64,000 nucleotides of DNA. It comes from Chryseobacterium polytrichastri (lineage in GTDB: Bacteria; Bacteroidota; Bacteroidia; Flavobacteriales; Weeksellaceae). A program made the translations under genes and the position numbers. Positions 18,571 to 27,829 of the stretch are shown here, piece by piece (the first letter of the stretch is position 1; every line of letters starts with the position of its first letter). The notes beneath the pieces were generated by a model. It was not told where the DNA came from. It worked only from the letters and a program-made list of their open reading frames with translations, and searched no databases. The DNA is taken from positions 62,001 through 126,000 of the forward strand of contig NZ_FRAV01000006.1 of NCBI RefSeq assembly GCF_900142445.1, given 5' to 3'.

Positions 18571-19818
18571 ATGAGACAAACCACTTTAATTATCTTCTTA
18601 TTTTTTGCTGCCTTTATTAATGCACAAGTTAAATTTGAGAAAGGCTATATAATAACAAATGATGGTGAAAAAAAAGAAGTATTAATTAAAAATATTGATT
18701 GGATAAATAGCCCTAATGAGTTCACTTATAAAATCAATGAAAATTCTAAGGAAACAATAGCTACAGCCACAAACGTAAAAGAATTTGCAGTATATAATTA
18801 CAATAAATATGTTGTGTATAATGGCCCTATGGATTATTCATCTGAAGACATATCTTTGCTGTCTTATCAATCTGAACCTGAATTTAAAGAAAGTACAATC
18901 TTTTTAAAAGAGATTACTTCAGGTAATAAAAATTTATATTCATATAAAGGAAATAATATGACAAGGTATTTTTACTCTGAAACTATTAAAGATTCAGATA
19001 TCAAACCTCTAACATATAAAAAATACTATCTTGCCGGCAATAACATGAAAATTGCAACAAATGAGCAATATATTAGTGAATTAAAGAAACTTTTCTCCGA
19101 TGATCCTAAAATTCAATCTTCTATCTCTACAGCTAAATACACAGTAAGTAACCTTAAAAAGCTCTTTATAGCTTATAATGGTAAATCATTAGATATAGTA
19201 ACTTTAGATAATACAGTTCTATCTGATAAAAATAAAACAAAATTCAATCTAAGTATAAGACCTGGTGTTAATTTTTATTCTAAAGTGGACGTTCAAAATA
19301 TGCTTGGCACTCAGAGCTTCGAATCGAGGACTAATTTCAGAATTGGAATAGAGGCTGAAGTAGTACTTCCATTCAACAGAAACAAATGGGCGGTATTATT
19401 TGAACCAACCTATTCATTTTATTCAAATGGCAAAATCAGCCAATCTGCATCTGATAAACTTTACAATATAAGCATGGATAGTTATTCTTTTATTAATCTG
19501 CCCATAGGAATAAGACATTATATGTTTCTTAATGAAAAGTCTAAATTTTTTATAAATGCCCAACTTAATGTTTTAAGATTAAAATCAGGCAAAGCAAAAA
19601 GTATAGATCTTGATTATAATGGTTCTGTTTTTGATAATCCAAGGCTAGCGTCTTCTCAGGTTGGCAAAAGCTTTTCAATAGGGGCTGGATACACTTACAA
19701 TAATAAGTATACTGTAGAACTTCAATACAATACTTCCAATGAAATAATTGAAAATTCTTTGTCAAGGAGTGCTAAGATAAGCTATTCATCAATAATTTTA
19801 GGATATAATATCTTCTAA
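18571..19818 (+). CDS. Predicted outer-membrane beta-barrel protein
   Basis: A 415-residue protein with a signal peptide (about 1-18, FINAQ). The first half (FEKGYIITNDGEKKEVLIKNIDW...) is a soluble region common before barrels in Bacteroidetes. The second half, from about residue 225, reads as alternating beta strands (FNLSIRPGVNFYSKV, FRIGIEAEVVLPFNRNKWAVLFEPTYSFYS, SFINLPIGIRHYMFLN, FSIGAGYTYNNKYTVELQY), as in PorT-type outer-membrane proteins. Stop codon overlaps that of the convergent HD-hydrolase gene by 4 bp. Function unknown. Confidence 0.75.
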   Translation: MRQTTLIIFLFFAAFINAQVKFEKGYIITNDGEKKEVLIKNIDWINSPNEFTYKINENSKETIATATNVKEFAVYNYNKYVVYNGPMDYSSEDISLLSYQSEPEFKESTIFLKEITSGNKNLYSYKGNNMTRYFYSETIKDSDIKPLTYKKYYLAGNNMKIATNEQYISELKKLFSDDPKIQSSISTAKYTVSNLKKLFIAYNGKSLDIVTLDNTVLSDKNKTKFNLSIRPGVNFYSKVDVQNMLGTQSFESRTNFRIGIEAEVVLPFNRNKWAVLFEPTYSFYSNGKISQSASDKLYNISMDSYSFINLPIGIRHYMFLNEKSKFFINAQLNVLRLKSGKAKSIDLDYNGSVFDNPRLASSQVGKSFSIGAGYTYNNKYTVELQYNTSNEIIENSLSRSAKISYSSIILGYNIF

Positions 19819-20459
19819 TCTACATTCCATTCTTTATAAAACTGGTCGAGGAAAAGCAGCATAAAATCATGTCTTTCCTCGGCTATTTTTTTTCCTTTTT
19901 CCGTATTCATTAAATCTTTTAAAAGCAACAATTTCTCGTAAAAATGATTGATTGTTGTTCCGTTAGATTTTTTATATTCGTCTTTAGACATATTCAGTTG
20001 AGGCTTGATATCCGGATGGTACATCAGGTTATTTTTAAAACCTCCAAAATTGAATGTTCTTCCAATTCCAATCGCACCAATTGCATCAATACGGTCTGCA
20101 TCCTGAACTATTTTAAGCTCAATCGGAAGGTTTTGTGGAACTTCACTTCTATTTTTAAATGAAATATTTTTGATCACAAATAAAACCTGTTCTATAACAT
20201 CTTCAGGTGTATCTTGACTTTCTAAAAACTCACGGGACACTTTTAAAGCTAATGTTTCGTCCCCGTTATGAAATTTAGGATCAGCAATATCATGCAACAA
20301 TGCCGACAACTCTACCACATCATGATTACATTCTTCATCCTCAGCTATTTTTTTTGAAAGTTTCCAAACTCTTTCAATATGGAACCAATCGTGACCAGCT
20401 TCTGCTCCTTCCAGTTTTTGCTTTACAAATTCTACTGTGTTATCAATTATATTTTTCAT
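19815..20459 (-). CDS. HD-domain phosphohydrolase
   Basis: A 214-residue soluble protein with an HD metal site: H in GHDWFHIERVW, HD in ELSALLHDIADPKF, and a late D in VQDADRIDAIGAIGIGRTF. The pattern matches the YedJ/PA4781-like HD hydrolases acting on phosphorylated nucleotides or similar; the substrate is unknown. Its start overlaps the stop of the alpha/beta hydrolase gene by 4 bp (ATGA), so the two are coupled. Confidence 0.88.
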   Translation of the reverse strand: MKNIIDNTVEFVKQKLEGAEAGHDWFHIERVWKLSKKIAEDEECNHDVVELSALLHDIADPKFHNGDETLALKVSREFLESQDTPEDVIEQVLFVIKNISFKNRSEVPQNLPIELKIVQDADRIDAIGAIGIGRTFNFGGFKNNLMYHPDIKPQLNMSKDEYKKSNGTTINHFYEKLLLLKDLMNTEKGKKIAEERHDFMLLFLDQFYKEWNVD

Positions 20460-21301
20460 TTATCTAGTAATTCATTTAAAATAATATTCCAAAGCTTTTT
20501 ATTAAAGCTTCTGAAGAAATTAATGTGCCCTATTTCTCTTTTTTCAGATTCAGAAACCCGAACTAATCTGTAGGTAGGTTTAAGATTGGGATAGGTATCA
20601 TTCAAAAGACTTCTCACCCCTTTTTCCGTTAACCATACATCATCTTCGGCACGAATGACAAATACTTTTTGTGTTAATTCCTTAGAGAAATCATCAATTT
20701 TCTCCAATAAACCATTGGTTGATTTCTTATTCAAAATTAAGGTTCTCCAGTCATAAGCGCAATTTTTTGGAAGACTTTCTCCAAGTCCAAACCAATTTGC
20801 AGGGAAATATCCTAATAAAGTGGTGGTTACAGGTTGGGCAATTCCGAAACCGAGATAGGCTTCAATTTTAGTCCTGAATTTTAAATTTCCAACAAAAGCA
20901 TTTTGAGTTCCTACAAAAATAAGTTCTTTAAACATTTCAGAATCTTTGTTCATTCCTAGGATCAAAGCCCCAACCGAATGTCCTAAACAATACTTTTCAT
21001 AGTCTGAGAATCTGGTTTTAATATAGGTTGTCAGCGTTTTATAATCTTCAGAACCCCATATTCTCATGGATGCTTTAAAGCCTTTCATATTGTTAGGTTT
21101 TGAAAGTCCGATTCCGCGATAATCATAAGTAATAACCGTAAATCCTTTATCCGAGAAAAACTGCGCAAAAGAAAAATAAATATGTTGCCGAACCCCTGTT
21201 GCAGAATTAATAAGTAAAAATTTGCCATTGCTTTTTTCAGGCAAAAAAAGATGTGCCGTGATAGCAATATGATCTTGGGTCGTAAGAACTAACTTCTCCA
21301 T
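20456..21301 (-). CDS. Alpha/beta hydrolase
   Basis: A 281-residue protein with the alpha/beta hydrolase fold: oxyanion-region LLINSATGVRQHIYF, strand TVITYDYRGIGLSKPN, nucleophile elbow CLGHSVGALILG (Ser about 105), acid VIRAEDDVWLTEKG, and a late His in REIGHINFF. No signal peptide, so cytoplasmic. Coupled to a downstream HD-hydrolase gene by a 4-bp overlap. It resembles the YheT/BAAT-like uncharacterised esterases; the substrate cannot be told. Confidence 0.85.
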   Translation of the reverse strand: MEKLVLTTQDHIAITAHLFLPEKSNGKFLLINSATGVRQHIYFSFAQFFSDKGFTVITYDYRGIGLSKPNNMKGFKASMRIWGSEDYKTLTTYIKTRFSDYEKYCLGHSVGALILGMNKDSEMFKELIFVGTQNAFVGNLKFRTKIEAYLGFGIAQPVTTTLLGYFPANWFGLGESLPKNCAYDWRTLILNKKSTNGLLEKIDDFSKELTQKVFVIRAEDDVWLTEKGVRSLLNDTYPNLKPTYRLVRVSESEKREIGHINFFRSFNKKLWNIILNELLDK

Positions 21302-21317
21302 AGGTTAAAAGAAAAAA

Positions 21318-21334
21318 TCCACTATAAAAGTGGA
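21318..21334 (-). terminator. Terminator after the ribokinase-like gene
   Basis: Read on the minus strand, the stem TCCACT / AGTGGA with a 5-nt loop is followed by TTTTTTC. It lies about 57 bp after the sugar-kinase stop, just before the alpha/beta hydrolase gene. Confidence 0.6.
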
Positions 21335-21390
21335 AATTTAATTAATATTTTTATACTATCTTTTTAGTTTTCGATATGTAATAAATAGCT

Positions 21391-22281
21391 TTAAGAAAAG
21401 AAATCTGAAACTCTGGGCAATCCGCTTTGCGAACCTTTCGATCCTGAAATTTTTGAAGAAACTTCATTTCCGAATTTCACACATTCTTCAATAGAATTAC
21501 CGTGGCATAATGCAATGGCAAATCCTGAAGTAAATGCATCTCCCATTCCCATCTTATAAACGGTTTTATCTTTATCATTTCTATAATACTTCATTTCTGT
21601 TCCATCAAAATAAATGGTAGAATTGGTATCATCTCTCACAAAAACTTTATTAAAATATTTCTTAAGAATATCTTCTCGTTGGTCTTCTCCAAAAATAATG
21701 TGTAAATCACTACTTTTAGCAACTACAAAATCTATAGTTTCCAACAATTCATCACTCATCCTCATTGCTGGGGATGCATACAAACCTACTTTTTTACCAT
21801 ATTTTTTCGCTTTTCTAATGGTGTATTCTACCACCTCCAGAGAAACTTCCAGCTGAACAAGAACAAGATCAACCGTATGGAAATATTTATCAGCCGCCTC
21901 AATATGTTCAATACTCAAACATTTATTTGCAGCCGGAACCACAACGATAGCAGCATCTCCTCCTGAAGAGGTTACGTAAGCTGTTCCTGTTGATTGTCTA
22001 TCTGTTTCATAAACAAATCCTACATTTACATTTTCACTTACGAGATTTCTCATGATTTGCTGACCCAACGGGTCCATACCCACGCAGCCTACAAAATAAA
22101 CACTAGCCCCCAACCTTGCCGTTCCTACAGCCTGATTAGCCCCTTTACCTCCGAAATAACTATCAGAATTGGTAGCCAAAACAGTTTCATTGGGACAGGG
22201 TATTTTTTCGGTTTCTAGAAGTAAGTCAATAGACGAACTGCCTACCACTATAATTTTGGGTTGTTCTGAGGAAAAATTCAT
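21391..22281 (-). CDS. PfkB-family carbohydrate kinase, ribokinase-like
   Basis: A 296-residue kinase with both PfkB signatures: GGKGANQAVGTARLGASV near residue 45, and GMGDAFTSGFAIALCHGNS near residue 250, containing the catalytic Asp. It starts IIVVGSSSIDLLLETEKIPCPNETV, close to ribokinases. It likely phosphorylates ribose or a nucleoside; no ribose transporter or repressor gene is adjacent, so specificity is uncertain. Monocistronic in appearance. Confidence 0.88.
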   Translation of the reverse strand: MNFSSEQPKIIVVGSSSIDLLLETEKIPCPNETVLATNSDSYFGGKGANQAVGTARLGASVYFVGCVGMDPLGQQIMRNLVSENVNVGFVYETDRQSTGTAYVTSSGGDAAIVVVPAANKCLSIEHIEAADKYFHTVDLVLVQLEVSLEVVEYTIRKAKKYGKKVGLYASPAMRMSDELLETIDFVVAKSSDLHIIFGEDQREDILKKYFNKVFVRDDTNSTIYFDGTEMKYYRNDKDKTVYKMGMGDAFTSGFAIALCHGNSIEECVKFGNEVSSKISGSKGSQSGLPRVSDFFS

Positions 22282-22362
22282 TGTGTGTTTTGTCTTAGTT
22301 TTAATTTTGTTTTATGGTAATTTAGAATAAAGAAGCTTTGTTTCAAAAATAATTAACGTTAA

Positions 22363-22998
22363 TTAACTAATTTCTATAAATTCTGTAACAATTTTTACAG
22401 GCTCTTTATTTGCATCATACCCAATATAGCTTGCATAAAAACCTTCACCATATCCAGTTTCAAAACCAAAAATAGTTCCAGGATGCTCTTCTGAAGGCTT
22501 TAAAAATGCATATTGATCAATTGCTCCATTTTCATCAAAGAAATATTCATGGAAAAACTCTTCATAAATCCCTTGAAAATCAACGCCTTTACTTTTATAT
22601 AAACTTTGCTCCAGATCGTTCAAACTTTGCTGTGTATCTACATCCATGAAGCAGCCCATTCCGCTTTCAACAGGATATCCGTAAACCTCCCCTTCTTCCA
22701 GGTCTTTTACATTTTGATCAGCTGTAGTCGCTAATTCCCATTTGGTGATTGCAGATTTACTGAAAATAATTTCAGCATACGCTACACAATTACTTTCTCT
22801 TTCTTTATGCAATAAAACAGAAAAATCTCCTTTTGGAAATTCTGTAGAAAAAGGTTTCATATCATTCGTAATCAAAGGATCACAAGCAACCAATTTTCCA
22901 CTGGAAAGATAGATCTTCCCAACTTCAAAACTTTCCAATAACGGACTTTCTACAAAGTCTTTTGAGAATAGTTTCTGTATGTTTTCTATATGTGTCAT
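22363..22998 (-). CDS. DUF4241 domain-containing protein
   Basis: About 211 residues from the ATG at 22998 (MTHIENIQKLFSKDF). The open frame continues upstream to 23073, but that stretch is encoded by a dispersed repeat and the remnant gene next to it, so the inner Met is preferred. Diagnostic DUF4241 features are visible: KLVACDPLI, FPKGDFSVLLH, VESGMGCFMD, FGFETGYGEGFYASYIGYD. This family turns up in polymorphic-toxin immunity and other contexts; its role here is unknown. No signal peptide. Confidence 0.85.
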   Translation of the reverse strand: MTHIENIQKLFSKDFVESPLLESFEVGKIYLSSGKLVACDPLITNDMKPFSTEFPKGDFSVLLHKERESNCVAYAEIIFSKSAITKWELATTADQNVKDLEEGEVYGYPVESGMGCFMDVDTQQSLNDLEQSLYKSKGVDFQGIYEEFFHEYFFDENGAIDQYAFLKPSEEHPGTIFGFETGYGEGFYASYIGYDANKEPVKIVTEFIEIS

Positions 22999-23002
22999 TT
23001 TT

Positions 23003-23366
23003 TTATGTACAATTATTTTCAGTGTCAGGTTGAGCGGAGTCGAAGCCTTTATCTTTCTCAAAATTATCAGCATTACTTCTATTTTGACAAATGGATAATT
23101 GACTTAATTTATCCCAATTATTATTTATAATTGCTTCTTTTTTCTTTCTACTCCAACCTTTTAACTTGTTTTTCAAACGCTATCGCTTGAAATATATCAT
23201 TAAATCCACAAAAGAAGACTAGTTTAACCGGTCTTCTTTTATGAGTATAACTTTCAGGGAACTTACCTTATTGATGTTGAGAAAATCTAACTTCAATATC
23301 ATTGGTAACCCCTGTATAGTAAGAATTATTGGAACATCTTAAAATATATACGAAATATTGTTTCAC
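23003..23366 (-). pseudogene. Decayed GIY-YIG endonuclease gene
   Basis: Reading the minus strand from a GTG at 23366 gives VKQYFVYILRCSNNSYYTGVTND, the GIY-YIG core, with homology continuing past an in-frame TAA (after FSQHQ) into GKFPESYTHKRRPVKLVFFCGFND and QAIAFEKQVKR. There a one-base insertion shifts the frame; in the corrected frame it continues WSRKKKEAIINNNWDKLSQ and ends near 23003. So there is at least one nonsense change and one frameshift. The family (YhbQ/UPF0213-like) is small single-domain nuclease-like proteins. Its tail GFDSAQPD is encoded by one of two flanking inverted repeats. Confidence 0.85.
23023..23050. repeat. 28-bp inverted repeat, left copy
   Basis: The sequence around GAGCGGAGTCGAAGCC matches the reverse complement of 23379-23406 at 27 of 28 positions. 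It overlaps the 3' end of the decayed GIY-YIG gene. The same core (TCGAAGC next to TCA-GG-TGAGC) is a dispersed flavobacterial repeat family. Confidence 0.85.
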
Positions 23367-23378
23367 TTTTTATTTTAA

Positions 23379-23406
23379 AAAGGCTTCGACTCCGCTCAGC
23401 CTGACA
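23379..23406. repeat. 28-bp inverted repeat, right copy
   Basis: Partner of the repeat at 23023-23050 in opposite orientation (one mismatch), lying 12 bp upstream of the GTG start of the GIY-YIG remnant and 30 bp after the valS stop. Together the two copies bracket a segment of about 380 bp. Confidence 0.85.
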
Positions 23407-23435
23407 TCCCGACAAATTACTGTTTTATTTTAATA

Positions 23436-26051
23436 TTATAAACTTTTCAGTTTCTCTTCCAGAATTGCAATTTTATCTTGCGCATCTTTTTGTTTCTTAC
23501 GCTCACTGTCTACTACTTCAGGTTTTGCATTAGCAACAAACTTTTCGTTAGAAAGCTTTTTATCAACAGAAATTAAGAAACCTTTTAGATACTTTATTTC
23601 TTCTTCTGTTTTGATTTTCTCTTCCCCTAAATCTAAGTTTTCACTTAAAGGAATTGAAATTTCCGTAGATCCGATTAAGAATGTAAAGCTTGGCTTATCT
23701 GTTTTTTCACCAAAGTGAATATCAGAAACATTCGCTAACTTTCTAATAACCGCTTCATTTTCAAATTCGCTTGCACCTGTATATATTTCTACCGCTTCTT
23801 TTGGCGAAATACCTTTTGTCTGGCGATAATTTCTTACTCCGGAAATAATATCTTCAGCCGTTTCAAAGTTTTTAATGATTGTTTCATTAAATTCTCCTGC
23901 TTTTTTCTGTTGAGCAATAACCAACGCTTCATCAACACTTCTTTCCGAGATCAATTGCCAAATTTCCTCTGATTGGAATGGCATAAACGGATGTAAAAGC
24001 TTCATTAATTCTTCAAAGAAGATAACCGTTCTGTCATATACTTCTTTAGAAATACCTTCTCCATAGCTAGGTTTAATTGCTTCCAGATACCAACCGCAAA
24101 AATCATCCCAAATTAATTTATAGATCAGATGCAATGCATCAGAAATTCTGAATTTCTCGAATTGCTGATCAATCTCTAAAATTGTTTTGTTCAGTTTATT
24201 ATCAAACCACTCAATAGCTTGTTTGTCGGCAACATTCGCGGGTTTATCTTCGTGGTTCCACATGTTGATCAAACGGAATGCACTCCAGATTTTTGTCATA
24301 AAGTTTCTTCCCTGAACCATCAACTCTTCATCAAACAATAAATCGTTCCCTGCAGGTGCACTTAATAAGCTTCCTACACGAACTCCATCCGCACCATATT
24401 TAGAAATCAAATCTAATGGATCCGGCGAGTTTCCTAATTGCTTAGACATCTTTCTTCTCTGCTTATCTCTTACAATTCCTGTAAAATAAACATTCTTGAA
24501 CGGAACTTCTTTTCTATATTCTAATCCGGACATGATCATTCTTGCTACCCAGAAGAAAATAATATCCGGACCTGTTACCAAATCTGAAGTCGGATAGTAA
24601 TACTTGATTTCTTCATTTTCAGGATCTAGCAGACCATTGAAAACTGACATTGGCCACAACCAAGATGAGAACCAAGTATCAAGAGCATCCTGATCTTGTT
24701 TTAAGTCGCCGATTGTTAATTGATCGTTGCCTGTTTTTTGTTTCGCTAACACTAAAGCATCATCAAGATTTTCAGCTACTACAAAATCTTCTTCTCCTGT
24801 TCCATAAAAGAATGCAGGAATTTGCTGTCCCCACCAAAGCTGACGAGAGATATTCCAGTCACGGATGTTTTCCATCCAGTGTTTGTAGGTATTTTTAAAC
24901 TTTTCAGGATAAAATTTCACCTCATCATCCATTACGACATCCAAAGCTGGTTTCGCAATATTTTCCATTTTCAAGAACCATTGAACTGAAACCTTAGGCT
25001 CGATAACCGCTCCCGTTCTTTCAGAAGTTCCTACTTTATTTACATAATCTTCTGCTTTTAACAAAAGACCATTTTCTTCTAATTCTTTAGCAATTTGCTT
25101 TCTTACGTCAAATCTGTTTTTTCCTGCGTAATGTAAACCATGCTCATTTAAGTTTCCATCATCGTCAAGAGAATCAATCATTTTCAACTGATGCTTTTTA
25201 CCAATTTCATAGTCATTGATATCGTGGGCAGGCGTAATTTTTAAAGCACCTGTTCCGAATTCAATATCAACATAATCATCCTCAATAATCGGAATTACTC
25301 TGTTAACAATCGGTACAATTACATTTTTACCTTTTAAATGAGCATATCGCTCATCATTAGGATTGATACAAACGGCAGTATCACCAAAAATCGTTTCAGG
25401 ACGCGTTGTAGCTACCGAAAGGAATTCTTCTGTCCCTTCAATTTTATATTTAAGGTAATATAGTTTTCCGTTTTGTTCTTTAAAAATCACTTCTTCATCA
25501 GAAATATTGGTCTTCGCTTCCGGATCCCAGTTTACCATTCTGTAGCCTCTATAAATAAGTCCTTTATTATAAAGATCAACAAAACTTTTGATAACCTGCT
25601 CAGACATTTTATCTTCCAACGTAAAACGGGTTCTGTCCCAATCACAAGAACATCCCAGTTTTTTTAACTGATCAAGGATTGTTCCTCCGTATTTATCTGT
25701 CCACTCCCACGCATGTTTCAAGAACTCTTCACGGGTAATGTCTGATTTATTAATTCCTTCTGATTTCAGTTTAGCAACAACCTTCGCTTCAGTAGCAATT
25801 GAAGCGTGATCTGTTCCCGGAACCCAGCAAGCATTAAAGCCCTGCATTCTTGCACGGCGGACCAGAACATCCTGAATGGTATTATTCAACATATGCCCCA
25901 TGTGTAAGATCCCCGTAACGTTTGGCGGAGGAATTACAATAGTATATGGTGGTTTTTCATTAGGCTCTGAGTGGAAGTATTTATTTTCCAACCAGTAGCT
26001 ATACCATTTTTGTTCTGTCTCTTGTGGATTATACTTTTCTGAAATCTGCAT
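23436..26051 (-). CDS. valS: Valine--tRNA ligase
   Basis: An 871-residue class I aminoacyl-tRNA synthetase, full length for the family. It has the HIGH-type motif PPPNVTGILHMGHMLN near residue 45, the editing (CP1) domain with TTRPETIFGDTAVC, the KMSKS-type loop RRKMSKQLGNSPDPL near residue 538, the anticodon-binding domain, and a C-terminal coiled-coil arm (about 805-871, Lys/Glu-rich). It charges tRNA-Val in the cytoplasm. Monocistronic, with a -7 promoter box just upstream. Confidence 0.97.
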   Translation of the reverse strand: MQISEKYNPQETEQKWYSYWLENKYFHSEPNEKPPYTIVIPPPNVTGILHMGHMLNNTIQDVLVRRARMQGFNACWVPGTDHASIATEAKVVAKLKSEGINKSDITREEFLKHAWEWTDKYGGTILDQLKKLGCSCDWDRTRFTLEDKMSEQVIKSFVDLYNKGLIYRGYRMVNWDPEAKTNISDEEVIFKEQNGKLYYLKYKIEGTEEFLSVATTRPETIFGDTAVCINPNDERYAHLKGKNVIVPIVNRVIPIIEDDYVDIEFGTGALKITPAHDINDYEIGKKHQLKMIDSLDDDGNLNEHGLHYAGKNRFDVRKQIAKELEENGLLLKAEDYVNKVGTSERTGAVIEPKVSVQWFLKMENIAKPALDVVMDDEVKFYPEKFKNTYKHWMENIRDWNISRQLWWGQQIPAFFYGTGEEDFVVAENLDDALVLAKQKTGNDQLTIGDLKQDQDALDTWFSSWLWPMSVFNGLLDPENEEIKYYYPTSDLVTGPDIIFFWVARMIMSGLEYRKEVPFKNVYFTGIVRDKQRRKMSKQLGNSPDPLDLISKYGADGVRVGSLLSAPAGNDLLFDEELMVQGRNFMTKIWSAFRLINMWNHEDKPANVADKQAIEWFDNKLNKTILEIDQQFEKFRISDALHLIYKLIWDDFCGWYLEAIKPSYGEGISKEVYDRTVIFFEELMKLLHPFMPFQSEEIWQLISERSVDEALVIAQQKKAGEFNETIIKNFETAEDIISGVRNYRQTKGISPKEAVEIYTGASEFENEAVIRKLANVSDIHFGEKTDKPSFTFLIGSTEISIPLSENLDLGEEKIKTEEEIKYLKGFLISVDKKLSNEKFVANAKPEVVDSERKKQKDAQDKIAILEEKLKSL

Positions 26052-26079
26052 AAATTCTATTTCTTTAGCTTACAATTTG

Positions 26080-26087
26080 CAAAAATA
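26080..26087 (-). promoter_or_regulatory. -7 promoter box of valS
   Basis: On the minus strand TATTTTTG, a perfect TAnnTTTG match, about 29 bp before the valS start codon. The -33 element is not clear. Confidence 0.5.
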
Positions 26088-26105
26088 GTCTAAAGAAAAA
26101 AAATT

Positions 26106-26137
26106 TTGAGTATGAATTAAAATAATTTTTAACTTTG
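26106..26137 (+). promoter_or_regulatory. Promoter of the DUF1573 gene
   Basis: A TTTTG ending at 26108, then a 21-bp spacer, then TAACTTTG (26130-26137) matching the Bacteroidetes consensus. A 12-bp palindrome (AACTTATAAGTT) lies downstream at about 26155-26166, in the leader before the ATG at 26180. Confidence 0.6.
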
Positions 26138-26179
26138 TTTCTCAAAATTTATCTAACTTATAAGTTAACATTCAAGAAT

Positions 26180-26656
26180 ATGAAAAAATTAATTGCAGGA
26201 ATTGCACTATTTGGAACATTTGCTATTGCATCTGCACAGACTATCACTTTTGATAAAACTACTTTTGACTATGGTAATGTAAAGCCAGGATCTGACGGTA
26301 TTAGATTCTTTACTGTAACGAACACTGGTGATAAGCCTCTAGTTCTTTCGAATGTAAAAGCTTCTTGTGGATGTACAACTCCAGATTTCAGCACTGACCC
26401 TATTATGCCTGGGAAATCTGCTAAAATTAAAGTTGGATACAACACAACGCTTAATGGAGGATTCAACAAAATGATTGAAGTTTTCTCTAATGACCCTGCA
26501 AACAGCAGAAGTGTAATTTATATTAAAGGAAATGTAGACGCTAACGCACCAGCAGAAGTTGTTGCGGCTGCAGTTGTTGCTCCGGCTGCACCTGTAGATG
26601 CTAAAGCTGCTAAGAAAGCTGCTAAAGCTGCAAAAAAAGTAGCTGCTGCAAAGTAA
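26180..26656 (+). CDS. DUF1573 domain-containing exported protein
   Basis: About 158 residues from the ATG at 26180 (MKKLIAGIALFGTFAIASAQ, a signal peptide); the frame extends upstream but that part overlaps the promoter. The mature part is one DUF1573 (Ig-like, ASH/HYDIN-related) domain: FDYGNVKPGSDGIRFFTVTNTGDKPLVLSNVKASCGCTTPDF..., followed by an Ala/Lys-rich tail (about 125-158) that is positively charged. Such proteins are abundant in Bacteroidetes periplasm or surface; their role is unknown. The basic tail suggests binding to an acidic surface (inference). Confidence 0.88.
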   Translation: MKKLIAGIALFGTFAIASAQTITFDKTTFDYGNVKPGSDGIRFFTVTNTGDKPLVLSNVKASCGCTTPDFSTDPIMPGKSAKIKVGYNTTLNGGFNKMIEVFSNDPANSRSVIYIKGNVDANAPAEVVAAAVVAPAAPVDAKAAKKAAKAAKKVAAAK

Positions 26657-26677
26657 GCTCTACTCAAAAAAAATAAG

Positions 26678-26699
26678 AACCGTCTCCATCGAGGCGGTT
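26678..26699 (+). terminator. Rho-independent terminator after the DUF1573 gene
   Basis: Stem AACCGTCTC / GAGGCGGTT (one G-U pair), followed by TTTTTTT. Confidence 0.9.
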
Positions 26700-26808
26700 T
26701 TTTTATTATATTTATGTTAGGGTTAGTTGATGATTAATTATTTTTAGTCAATGAACTAATGCTGACTGTTTAATTTTAATCTTTTAATCAAATAACAATT
26801 ATTACTAT

Positions 26809-27681
26809 ATGGACACCAATTTCTCAGATGATTTCTTAGTACAAGGAAAATTTTCAATCAAAAAAACTTCAACAGAATATAAAGGAAAACTTACTAAAGA
26901 TGAAGGCACCCAATTATTAATACAGGAAAAAGAAAAACTTCGTGACCTTCAGGAAAAATTATATGCCGACGGAAGTAAATCTCTTCTGGTTGTTCTTCAG
27001 GCAATGGATGCAGCAGGAAAAGACAGCTTAATTGAACACGTTTTCGGTGGCGTAAATCCACAGGGATGCAATGTAACCAGTTTTAAAACTCCAAGCTCAA
27101 AAGAGTATTCCCATGATTTCTTATGGAGACATTATTTGGCACTTCCTCAAAAAGGAATGATCGGGATTTTTAACCGTTCTCATTATGAAAGTGTTCTGGT
27201 ATGTAAGGTTCATCCTGAATACAATTTGAGTGAAAAAACATGGGATTCTGTGAAAGATTTCGATGATAAATTTTGGGAGAACAGATATGAAAGTATTAGA
27301 AATTTCGAAAAGCATCTTGCCCAAAATGGTACAACCATCGTAAAAATATTTTTAAATGTTTCTAAAGGAGAACAAAAGAAAAGACTCTTAGACAGAATCA
27401 ACGAACCTGAAAAAAACTGGAAATTCTCTAGCGCTGATCTTCCCGAAAGAGCTTTGTTTGATAAATATATGGAACATTATGAAACGGCGATTAACGAAAC
27501 CAATAAAAAAGATGCTCCATGGTACGTACTTCCTGCAGATAATAAATGGTTTGCTAGAGCTGCTGCTATACAAATCATTATTGATACACTAGAAAAAATG
27601 GATCTGAAATTCCCACAACTTTCTGAGAAAGACAGCCAAGGCTTGAAAGATGCTAAAAAGCAATTGGAGAACGAAAAATAA
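26809..27681 (+). CDS. Polyphosphate kinase 2 family protein
   Basis: A 290-residue PPK2 with a Walker-A-like VVLQAMDAAGKDSLIEHV near residue 62, FGGVNPQGCNVTSFKTPS, DFLWRHYLALPQKGMIGIFNRSHYESVLV (Walker B and lid arginine region), and VKIFLNVSKGEQKKRL. This family transfers phosphate between polyphosphate and nucleotides (NMP or NDP). Length and the single domain suggest the class I-III single-domain enzymes; which nucleotide is used cannot be told. Transcribed alone and followed by an inverted repeat. Confidence 0.92.
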   Translation: MDTNFSDDFLVQGKFSIKKTSTEYKGKLTKDEGTQLLIQEKEKLRDLQEKLYADGSKSLLVVLQAMDAAGKDSLIEHVFGGVNPQGCNVTSFKTPSSKEYSHDFLWRHYLALPQKGMIGIFNRSHYESVLVCKVHPEYNLSEKTWDSVKDFDDKFWENRYESIRNFEKHLAQNGTTIVKIFLNVSKGEQKKRLLDRINEPEKNWKFSSADLPERALFDKYMEHYETAINETNKKDAPWYVLPADNKWFARAAAIQIIIDTLEKMDLKFPQLSEKDSQGLKDAKKQLENEK

Positions 27682-27689
27682 TATTTAAG

Positions 27690-27758
27690 ATGCTTCGACT
27701 TCCCTTAGCATTATGACGTTACTTTTTAGTGATGTCATGCTAAACGAAGTCGAAGCAT
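27690..27758. repeat. Inverted repeat of the TCGAAGC family
   Basis: Arms ATGCTTCGACTT (27690-27701) and AAGTCGAAGCAT (27747-27758) are perfectly complementary. An inner pair (TTAGCAT..TATGAC and GTCATGCTAA) extends the fold. It follows the PPK2 gene and could act as its terminator, but it is also a member of the dispersed repeats seen at 6468 and 23023. Confidence 0.7.
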
Positions 27759-27829
27759 TTCTTATTTATAATTAAAAATCAAATTCAAAACTAGAAACGT
27801 TGAATTTTAAAGATAGAACTTTAAAAAAT

